64,000 bases of DNA from Ligula intestinalis (Eukaryota; Platyhelminthes; Cestoda; Diphyllobothriidea; Diphyllobothriidae), in contig JAYGXS010000004.1 of assembly GCA_036362985.1 (NCBI GenBank), positions 28,199,529-28,263,528 on the forward strand. Reading direction: 5' to 3'. This document shows positions 56,161 through 64,000 of the stretch, one piece after another. The position numbers and the translations under genes were made by a program. The stretch's first letter is position 1, and the number at the start of each line of letters is the position of its first letter. The notes below the pieces were generated by a model. That model was not told where the DNA came from, did no database searches, and worked only from the letters and a program-made list of their open reading frames with translations.

Positions 56161-56795
56161 AACTTACATTTCTTGGGATGCGTGCCTTCCAGTTTAGACA
56201 AAATAACTATATGCTTGTATATCTCTGCTTAAAATGTTAGGAAAACAAATGCCCACATCTGCTTCTGTCTAAACGGTAAGCATTAAAAGAAGACGCAGAT
56301 GAAAGTCTTGAGCCTCAGTAATGTTTCTAGGTAATACAGTTGCGAACGTTTGCAATATATGATATGGTAACGGTACATCTTTCATTACACTGCTGTGGCA
56401 TGGTCTGCTTCAGTTAGTCGCGCATTTAGCCCGGTTTTGAGACAGGACATAAACAACTAGAATGACAAAAATAAATCTACCCACATAACTTGGTCATAAA
56501 TGTGTAGAATATATATTTTAGAGACCTCCGAATCCCACGGTATTTTGAGCATAAATGCTGAACTCTATTTTTGAGGTTTATAGCGCAAAACCTTTAAAAG
56601 TATACAAAGAATTGCAGAACCATATATAATTTGTTGAGGGAATGGTGGGTGATTAACCTAACCGCAGAATTTGTGACCGATCTTCGGGAGTTGTTTGATG
56701 GGTACTTTATTCTTCTGAATGCTTTTCTGTGTGTCAGAATTCCTAAAGGCATAATTCACTCTGAATCAAGGAAGAATGAAACGCAAACTTCTCAC

Positions 56796-56942
56796 CTTGA
56801 CTACTTTATCCGCAGTCTCCCGAGTAATTTCAATTTCATCTTGAAGAGCCTGCACTTTCGTAAACAAGCTCACGACGTCGCGCTTTGCAAACATAGACAG
56901 AGAGTCCATAACTTGGGATTTTTCGCTTATCCAGTCTTCGAT
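56796..56942 (-). CDS. SPTB: Beta-spectrin exon: repeat 10 helices A and B
   Basis: The exon is 147 nt (49 codons), phase 0 at both ends, with acceptor TTTCAG and donor GTGAGA. It encodes IEDWISEKSQVMDSLSMFAK, then RDVVSLFTKVQALQDEIEIT and RETADKVVK. It joins FFREVDE of the upstream exon to give the canonical helix A of a repeat with its Trp. A PLE remnant begins about 80 bp away in the upstream intron. Confidence 0.93.
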
Positions 56943-57019
56943 CTGAAATAAGAGAAGGCTCAGAGAGAGTCCAGGCAATAAAGCAAAAAACTAGGTATGA
57001 CTAAATGCCGGAAAATGTT

Positions 57020-58290
57020 CGCATCCCAGATATATGCATAGATAGAGAAGACGAAGGCGTGTCGACCACCGGACGAGACGCCTTGCGCAGGAAGCTGGAG
57101 GAGCTTTACAACGAAACCCAGAGTCCGCTCAAAATTGGACACCTCATGAGGCTGTTCCAATTTTGCCAAAAGACATGTTTCACCTTTGCAGGAGTGACTT
57201 TTGAACGGATCAATGGAACTCCAATTGACTCCCCAATCTCTGATTTAGTAGCAGAATTGGTCCAACTGGGAAATATTACCTTCACCCAATAGACACCGAT
57301 CTTTTGCTGGCGTTACGTCGATGACACGTTTTTTATCGTCAAAAGAAACATGATCTTCTTAACTCGATCTTCCAACACATACAATTCACGAGGGAAGAAG
57401 AAAAGGCTCAGCTGCTACCCTTCTTTGATTTACTTGTCATGCGAACTTCCAACGGTGAGATAGAAACAATGGTCTAGAAGAGGGCAACGAACACCGCACA
57501 GCTTCTCAACTTCCCCAAAAACAAATATGCATGAAAACGCCATTCAAAAGAATACAGACTCATTGCAGTAACCCAGAGGAAAAAGCAAGTGAGGCCCGAT
57601 ATCTTCGCGAACAGTTTATGCAAAATGGCTATCGGAAGGCCTTCATAAGCCGGTGCCGACGTGCTCGCCCTCCGAGGCCCCAACTGGAACCAACCCGTAC
57701 GATGTGGCATGTGCTGCCATACACTAAGGAAGTGTCGGAAGTGACTGAGCGCATTGCTGCAGGACTAGGCATCGGGACTGCACACCGTCTCAAGGCTACC
57801 ATGCGCAGCCGGGTCATGAGAATACAGGACCCCGAAATTAAACAGCACAGATTGGACGCATGCTTGGTTCGCGCATACACGAACCTAAGCTGGCTTTACG
57901 ACAAGGTGACGTCTTATTGCAAGTGGATGCCCACACCTATGAGATGGACCGCTAATTTAACTTCACAGCCGCGAAAATAATTGTCCACGCCGGCAAAAGG
58001 ACAGGATGAGAACTAATTGAAGCCTGGGCCTCGGATAACAACTCAGGCACCCAATATATCGAGCTGACGCCCACAAAAATCGCCCTCCACAGGCCTCTCC
58101 ACACGGCCGACACTGGTGATTAATGGGTTCCCTGTCCCCCCTCGTCCCCCTAGGTTGATTGCCCCCTGCCCCTTTAACTGGTGCTTGTTTTTCGTTGATG
58201 CTTTTATCTCTGACGATGGACTCTCGCAAAAGTTTGAAAACGCTGGCAAATAAAATTATTATTCCGGTGATCGACACGCCTTCGTCTTCT
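57020..58290 (+). pseudogene. Penelope-like element, central and 3' part, broken
   Basis: Recognisable blocks in order are RDALRRKLEELYNETQSPLK, GHLMRLFQFCQKTCFTFAGV, INGTPIDSPISDLVAE (with the usual PMGSP changed) and RYVDDTFFIV (catalytic block). Then come THCSNPEEKASEARYLREQF, NGYRKAFISRCRRARPP, LGIGTAHRLKATMRSRVMRI, a damaged GIY-YIG region, ELIEAWASDNNSG and YIELTP. Stops and frame changes are frequent. The 3' region carries the hammerhead-like motif at 58210. It is closest to the 29.9-kb and 47.5-kb copies. Confidence 0.8.
58210..58243 (+). ncRNA. Hammerhead-like motif in PLE 3' region
   Basis: CTGACGA, one base, GGACTC, TCGCAA loop, AAGTTT, GAAAACGC. Five of six stem II positions can pair (two G-U). 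The stem III/cleavage bases are changed from GCTC or CGTC. UUUUAU before and AUAAAA after could form stem I. Confidence 0.38.
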
Positions 58291-58539
58291 CTATCTAGGA
58301 TTTAATTAATATAGAAGCACTATGCTTGCTAGGCAACTACCAAAAGGCAACAGCAGTTAAACAGATTCACTTTGGCCGATACGGGTCATAAGATTTCAGA
58401 CTGCTATAAAGGGTGGGCCGGTTCAATGGTACGCACAACGCCAAGTTAGTAATAACTAACTTTCGAACAGACGCCAACAACCAAATAATCTCCGCATCAA
58501 TTATAAGTCAGAAAGTCACCATGAGTGTATGCCAAGAAC

Positions 58540-58735
58540 GTCTGCAGCTATCATTACCGGCAAAGATAAGGACGACTGAAACGGTCATTTCTGGCTCAGT
58601 AACCATCATCAGCCAGACCCAAGTGGTGCACCACCCGAGGCTCGAACTAGCGACCTTTTGATCAGAAGTCTAATGCTCTAACCATTGAGCCACCAACTCG
58701 TTGTCTAGCGGGTTTAGATCGGGAGTGGGTGAAGC
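58540..58735 (-). mobile_element. tRNA-derived SINE, reverse
   Basis: The order GATAAGGACGACTGAAACGG, GTAACCATCATCAGCCAGAC, CCCGAGGCTCGAACTAGCGA, CCTTTTGATCAGAAGTCTAA and AACCATTGAGCCACCAACTC is a clear inverted 3' block, B box, UCU-like anticodon region and A box. It sits head-to-head with the partial unit that follows. Confidence 0.8.
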
Positions 58736-58945
58736 ACCACTTGTGTTTTGGTGTGCCTAGCTGATGACGACTAATGAGCCAGAAATATACGTTATAGTCT
58801 CCCTTTTCCTTGCCGGTAATGTCATCCGCCTAAATTACTAGCTGCCGTGCGGCTGCTGGCGGGGCCCCAGAATGAGGCCAAAGGCAGAGCGGGGCGAATT
58901 TGTTCCGTTATCGATCGGTGAACGTTTGTCAACATCCGTAAATCC
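58736..58945 (+). mobile_element. SINE 3' block followed by 5' block (permuted)
   Basis: GCCTAGCTGATGACGACTAA, GAGCCAGAAATATACGTTAT and CCTTGCCGGTAATGTCATCC (3' block) are followed after a few bases by TAGCTGCCGTGCGGCTGCTG, CGGGGC and TATCGATCGGTGAACGTTTG (5' block). No tRNA-like head lies in between. Confidence 0.65.
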
Positions 58946-58996
58946 AACGTAATTCAAGGAGCTGCATTTATTATAGTTCAAATGCAGAAAACCTAC

Positions 58997-59087
58997 CTCG
59001 TCAACTTCTCGGAAGAACTCCTGCAGACGGAAGTTTTCTTCTAGGACCCGGTCGCGAAGCTCTGATCGTTTTGCGTTGTTGTTCAGC
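58997..59087 (-). CDS. SPTB: Beta-spectrin exon: repeat 9 helix C into repeat 10
   Basis: The exon is 91 nt with acceptor TTTACAG and donor GTAGGT. Its first base completes an Arg codon. It encodes LNNNAKRSELRDRVLEENFR and LQEFFREVDE, the end of helix C of repeat 9 and the first turn of helix A of repeat 10. It is very short but fits both neighbours exactly in frame and in repeat position. Confidence 0.9.
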
Positions 59088-59971
59088 CTGTAAATTGACA
59101 TGTTGGATTCAGTAAATTACAACTCCGAATATCGCATTTCCAGATTTTACTTTATGACGACCTTTCAGCTGGAGGTATTTTTCCTAGCAGCAGTAGTAGT
59201 ACATGCAATCAAATAGAAAAGTTTCGCTTGTCATCTGACTGTCAACTAACATTTCGAAGTATTTTCAAAAGACATTAACAGTAAAATGCGCCCAGTAGCG
59301 CGTATTTCCCAGTGGTACTTTTGACACCACCGTCGCTGAAAATTCAACCATTCCGTTTGAGACATGTATAAAATTCCATTTCTCACTTAAATCACCCACC
59401 GCTGTTGTTAGTGTCCATAGCCGAATAGAAAGGTATGCAGGACAGGCTTTATGTTCAAATCGTTTGTAATTATCTCACCTTTTGTGTCAGGACAAAAGAC
59501 TGAGTTGTAGGATTGCGTTCTTAAGCAGTAACGTTCAGTAGTTTCCTCATCTACTCATTCAATAGGCAAAGTGAGTGCCCTTTTTTCGATATTCATTCAG
59601 TGGATACCTGCAAGCTGAACTTTTAGGATGCACCCATGAGCTCATTTAATGGAATTCCAAAACTGTAAAACGGTGTATTGTTTTCTTTAGGTGGGGAAAT
59701 AAACCCGTAGTGTAGGCTTGCACTTCCTTCGACAATTCTTTGGCCTTCAATGATGTTTCAGAAGAATTCTAAGTTTGTTTTTTGCAGTTCACTTAAAATG
59801 GTACATCAATTGCATTTTTCTTCAGAAAACACGGTTTCCTTGTCCACGTAGCCGTACACTTTACTCCTCGTGTGTCAAGAAAGCATCCTATTCCTGAATG
59901 TTTTCTTCAGTCTGCTCTCAGAACTCGCAGTACGTAGGGAAAACCGGTTCTGACTGCAGTTCTTTTATTTA

Positions 59972-60243
59972 AAACAAACGTAGATAGCAGGATATGTTGA
60001 ATTCAACAAATTTCGCGACGGCTTTTTTACTGCATTCAACTGAATTTACCAAAATGTCAGCGTACACTGTAGTGTCCTTCACTTGGTCATTACTTACAGC
60101 CATGCTGCTATACATTGAGGTTCCGCGAAATTCAATTTCCTCTACGTTTCTAATCGTTATCTGACTAATACAACGTCGGGATGCGGTTGAAAAGCCACCG
60201 CGAAATTTGTTGAATTCAATAAACCCCGCTATCTACGCCTGTT
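59972..60243. mobile_element. MITE with about 60-bp TIRs, TTAA-flanked
   Basis: The left end AACAAACGTAGATAGC and right end GCTATCTACGCCTGTT are inverted. Similarity continues inward (GTTGAATTCAACAAATTTCG against CGAAATTTGTTGAATTCAAT) for about 60 bp. TTAA lies directly outside each end (59968-59971, 60244-60247). The 272-bp element has no coding capacity. TTAA targets are typical of piggyBac-type elements, but the termini are not the usual CCY type. Confidence 0.65.
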
Positions 60244-60514
60244 TTAACTTCCTACCGGGGAACAAATGCTTCAGATGTCTTTTATCTTTGTATTTTTTAT
60301 CGTTTTCACAAGGCCTGATCCGGCCTTGCGTGTTCCGTTCTACCGGCATTTCCGCTTTGGGTTTTGAATACCCTGCTGGTAGGACATCACCTCTCCACTG
60401 TGAAAGGCCGCTTTTGTTTCATCAAAAGTGCATTATTGTGTTCAAAGCAATGGAAGTCTGCTGGGAATTAGACAGCATTTTAAAACTGTTGGACACTAAT
60501 TAAATACCTTCCCC

Positions 60515-61471
60515 CATCTCATGAATTATCAACGGAAATTCAGAAAAGTGTTTTGGATTTAAACAAATTACTAAAGCGGGGTTGTAAGATTGATTGTAAT
60601 ACAGCATCATTCCAAAATATTTCATTCGCGTAAAGATACCGGCTTTGGGGCAAGCTTCTTCCGCACTGGCTGCAAAACGTATGTTTTGTAAAAAAAACGT
60701 GCTACTTAGGTAGAATGCTGCATTCTATTGATTTCCACTGCTCTTATAAATTCGAGTATGTATTTTACGGAAAACATGCGCAATACTATTCTTTATTTTG
60801 AAGGTTGTGGTGGCAACTTACGGCTTCTTTCAATGGAATGTTTAAGGAAAGGGTATCTCGCAGTTTTTTTAAAGTTTCTGATTGTGAGATTTCTACGAGC
60901 GTGAAATGTTCACTCACAATACATTGTATCCGTTAATGTTTCAGTGCTGCCTATCAAGCACAAGACATAATATCCATGCATTACAAACGTTTGTGAGAAT
61001 TATGTGCAAATTTTCTTAGAATCTGTAGAGCAGGTCGTTTGGAAACCTTTCATTAACGTTTAACGGTCGATAGGGTTCACAATTATTCGGTAATTAAGGA
61101 AAAGTTATTAAAAGTCGAAAGATACCCTTTCTTCGATTAAAGCAAATTGGAGAAGGCACAATTTAATATCAAATGTATATAAGAAGGCATGGTTTCTGTA
61201 TGTTTTCTAAAAAATATATTCGAATTTTTCAGGACATTGAAAAGTAATGAGAACAAAACATGCTATTTTAGTGGCCATGTTTTAAAGAGCATGCGTTTTA
61301 CGGGACGTCAGAAAGGGCTTGTTCAAACGCTCTCATCTTGCCCTGCCTACAAATATTCTGAGATCGGGCTACACTCTAATGAATATTAAACCCAACCTAA
61401 GATATTTGTTCGAATCGTAAACATACTTCAGGATCTTAGTGAACATTACATGAGAGAGTGAATCTACTGTA
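60515..61471. mobile_element. FB-A foldback element
   Basis: The left arm (about 60515-60880) ends in AGGAAAGGGTATCTCGCAGT. The right arm (about 61095-61471) starts AAAGTCGAAAGATACCCTTT and ends GTGAATCTACTGTA, the family terminus. The spacer retains ACATTGTATCCGTTAATGTT and GTGCTGCC as in the 32.5-kb copy, in the same orientation. Confidence 0.65.
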
Positions 61472-61660
61472 TATCTGAGGTGCAACGCAACAGAAAACGT
61501 TTACAACTAAAATGATCAACAATGTCTTTATAACGGGATAAGAATTTAGCATTGAGTCTTTTTCTGTAAGGTATGCAGACTACTGAAACCGCCTGTTGTA
61601 CACGCATTTCAATTTCGCAAAGAGTCCATCGGAAACTAAAATAGGAATAAATGGACTTAC

Positions 61661-61833
61661 CGCGACTTAAGTCTAGACAGTTGGTTGAGAATTCGGTCGC
61701 GATGCATCTGATCTTGAGCAGCCAACTCATTTCCTGAACGGGTCAGGGCATCCAAGCGGTTTGCACAGGTGCGCAAAGACGCTGTGAAAGCCTTGTGCTC
61801 CTGTATTAGGGCTTCCGCGACTTCAACTGACGT
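61661..61833 (-). CDS. SPTB: Beta-spectrin exon: repeat 9 helices B and C
   Basis: The exon is 173 nt with acceptor CCGTTAG and donor GTAAGT, ending two bases into an Arg codon. It encodes TSVEVAEALIQEHKAFTASL, RTCANRLDALTRSGNELAAQ and DQMHRDRILNQLSRLKS. The EALIxEHxxF...RLxxL...G.xL pattern is a textbook helix B of a spectrin repeat. Joined to the exon above it gives DIP|TSVEV in frame. Confidence 0.93.
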
Positions 61834-62439
61834 CTAACGGGGAGAAAATTGACAATGACGCGTAAAGTGGTGCTTAAATAACTGCAATCGCCCAGCAAGA
61901 CTGGCATTCAAAGTTGTTAGTTGAACCTGGAATAGCCATAACATCCCCCTTAGACCACTTTTAACAGCCGCGTATAATACCTTAAAATGCGACCCGTCAT
62001 GTTTTATAATACTCATTTTATTCTTCAGATGATGAGGTTTATTTCGCTAATGGTCTCGTTTTGTCAATAAAACCGAAAAGGAGGGGGATCTACCCGGCAA
62101 ACATTGAAACAGGTCATTCGGGCGGTTTTTTGGATAGTTCAGTATGATAAGGATAAAAGTGGCCCTTATTGATGTCAGTAGGTTATTTTTGGTAGTCTAC
62201 CTTCATGTTCGCATAGATACGGTTTAAAGTTCAGAAAACCAGAATAATAAACAGTTTGCATGTTTCCAAGGGAAAACTCCAACGGACTAAAACATTCTCA
62301 GTCGTTTTCGGAGGTCGGTTTACCGTGTAGTGGCAAGAGATTTGGTCAGTTTTTGATATAAGCGAATACTCCGAATAAGATGCGATCGCTAGAACAAAAA
62401 ATGAATTTGCCTGACGTTTTGGATTCTTACCCGAACGGC

Positions 62440-63070
62440 GGACGGCTATAATGACTGTCCACCCCTCCCCCCTTCAATGCCCGCGGCCGTCAACGTCATT
62501 TGTCTTTGCAGGCGGCTGTTCCAATTGGTAACCTGAAGACCACATGACCGACTTCCCCTCGCAGAAATACGTGCGCAAACACGCATGGACACGCGTGCCC
62601 GAGGAGTCGCGGCTCATTAAAGGACCACTTCACACACCACCCCCTTGGCCAACGCAGCAGGGGGCCCTTGCAGGCAACATCCGCTTGGGCAACTTGCAGC
62701 ACACCAATAGCAAACCACGTGAACTTGCTTCACAGTCATGTAAAAGTAACTGTCATCACCCCACACAACACACAGTCAACACTCAGGCCTGGCTGGACGC
62801 AGTCAGAACCACCCCTGTCTTCGCCAGTGGCCACTGCTACCCGCCCTCATGGTGGCCAAGGTCTGCTTCACCAAACCTCCCTGCGGTGGATCTATTTCTT
62901 TTCCTCTGTTTTTTTGATGACAGAGCAGCCCCTCCCGACCATGCCGCTCCTCCTCCTCCTCGCCGCCGAGATAGAGGCCCGCCCGGCGGGGCTCCGGATC
63001 CAATAAGGGCTACTAGCCAGCCAGCTACCTGAGACTGCAACTGGGAGTTCTGTATACAAAAACCCCTCAT
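62440..63070. repeat. GC-rich stretch partly related to the 20.9-22.5 kb repeat
   Basis: This intron stretch is strongly GC-rich. CGCCAGTGGCCACTG at about 62822-62836 is the inverse of CAGTGGCCACTGGCG at 21890, and TGCGGTGGATCTATTTC near 62881 resembles 55270. Open frames on both strands (up to 162 codons) reflect base composition and show no domain. Confidence 0.4.
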
Positions 63071-63350
63071 TCTGGTGACTCTTGCCTTTTCCCTCCAACA
63101 CGGAATTCGACCTTATGATTGTAGCGATATAGGCACAACCACAATCTGGACCGCTACACCCTCATCAGCGCCTGTCTCTGAGGATAGATTCGAACGAGAA
63201 TCTAAAACCTTCAGCCCAAAGATTCTTATTCCAGCGAGCACATCGTCATCTTATTCTGGCGACAGCAAAAGAATGCGTGAAACAGGACATTATTGACCAC
63301 CCGTTTGCAAATCCTAGAAAAGCCTTCTTAACTTTAACAGCGAAACTTAC

Positions 63351-63428
63351 AGGGATATCCTGCTTCAGAAGGAATGACTCTTGTTGTGAGATCAGGACCT
63401 CCAAAGCTGCGGCCTCTGCGAAGAAAGT
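63351..63428 (-). CDS. SPTB: Beta-spectrin exon: repeat 9 helix A
   Basis: The exon is 78 nt (26 codons), phase 0 at both ends, with acceptor CCTTACAG and donor GTAAG. It encodes TFFAEAAALEVLISQQESFL and LKQDIP, helix A of a spectrin repeat in which the usual Trp is replaced (LEVLI). It is the most upstream exon in the window; earlier exons, including the actin-binding domain, must lie beyond 64000. Confidence 0.85.
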
Positions 63429-63777
63429 CTGTAAGGGGAGAACGATGTTAGCCAACTGGTACGAAAAGCTCTGGCATTTACTGTCATTAGTCAGCAAAGT
63501 AAAAGTCGGCATGTTATTATGCTACTGAACCATCCAAAGCCAGCTAACCTCAGTACGATAATAAAGCCACTAGTCTGCTACTTGAAATCGACTTCTATAT
63601 AAGAAGATTTGTCCGTAGATTTCTTTTGATGTGTTTCATTCATAGTTATAATTTTTAAAACTAAAAGATGACCGACACCGGAATATGCATCGAGGAGAAG
63701 TGAGGGATTAAAAAGGGCAACAACGTACTTGCCTACTTCATTCATTCATGTGAATTGAGACTCCTGGCAGACAGATA

Positions 63778-64000
63778 GTGTTACCGGCAAGGACAAGGGA
63801 GACTGGAATGGCCATTTCTGGCTTATTAGCTGTCGTCAGCCAGTCATACCCGACCCCAGGTGGCGTCCCACCCGAGCCTCGAACTCGAGACCTCTTTGAT
63901 TTGTCAAACATGAGCTTGTTGTCTTGCGGGGTTAGGTCAAGGGATATTGACACTCATTGATGAACGTTCACCCGACCGCTAACGGAACTCATCAGTCCCG
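63778..64000 (-). mobile_element. tRNA-derived SINE, reverse, runs off the window
   Basis: The order ACCGGCAAGGACAAGGGAGA, CTTATTAGCTGTCGTCAGCC, CCCGAGCCTCGAACTCGAGA and GAACGTTCACCCGACCGCTA is the inverted 3' block, B box and 5' block. The A-box region is partly deleted (about 63900-63920). Confidence 0.75.

Noticed and set aside
62544..63070. 162-codon and overlapping open frames in GC-rich DNA
   Set aside because: Frames are open on both strands, Pro/Ala/Arg-rich in all readings, consistent with base composition and no domain.
1..64000. CRISPR arrays, operons, Shine-Dalgarno sites, prophage
   Set aside because: Spliced gene, pol III SINEs and PLE/LINE elements show a eukaryotic nuclear genome; no regularly spaced short repeats were seen.

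Overview
The window is eukaryotic, almost certainly metazoan. It carries one protein-coding gene on the minus strand, split into short exons by GT-AG introns of 1.4-22 kb and embedded in a dense, mostly decayed mobile-element landscape. The repeat types (Penelope-like elements with GIY-YIG domains, tRNA-headed SINEs, foldback elements) and the large introns would suit a flatworm with a large genome. That placement is inference; nothing here fixes the species. There is no sign of prokaryotic gene organisation, rRNA or a CRISPR array.

The gene is a beta-spectrin. Twelve exons, read from high to low coordinate (63428 down to 4545), join in one continuous frame of 2,937 nt (979 codons) with every phase matching. 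They encode nine consecutive spectrin-type three-helix repeats. Counting back from the truncated C-terminal repeat, which resembles the tetramerisation repeat 17 of beta-spectrins, the window covers about repeats 9 to 17. It includes the pair corresponding to the ankyrin-binding repeats 14-15. The actin-binding and early repeat exons lie beyond 64000. The C-terminal linker and any PH domain must lie below 4545 or outside the window; I could not identify them.

Everything else is intronic or 3' of the last exon seen. Penelope-like element (PLE) remnants lie at 5.3-6.0, 13.7-14.1, 15.4-18.2, 20.1-20.5, 29.9-31.0, 44.6-45.3, 47.5-49.3 and 57.0-58.3 kb. A CR1-like LINE fragment lies at 49.9-51.3 kb, with further LINE 3' ends at 3.0 and 39.0 kb. 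A tRNA-derived SINE family has about a dozen copies. A foldback family with arms of about 370 bp (FB-A) has seven copies. A second composite foldback ends in outward-facing tRNA-like modules (FB-B, four copies). There are also a TTAA-flanked MITE, a candidate solo LTR, local tandem duplications and microsatellites.

The most interesting signal is a 34-nt motif repeated in the 3' or terminal regions of at least seven PLE copies: CTGANGA, one nucleotide, a 6-bp covarying stem with a 6-nt loop, then GAAA followed by CGTC or GCTC. This is the layout of a minimal hammerhead ribozyme core with a 2-bp, palindromic stem III. Also notable are the FB-B composites, an FB-A copy nested inside an FB-B copy, pseudo-LTR repeats around one PLE, and a Gly/Ala/Ser-rich insertion in spectrin repeat 16.
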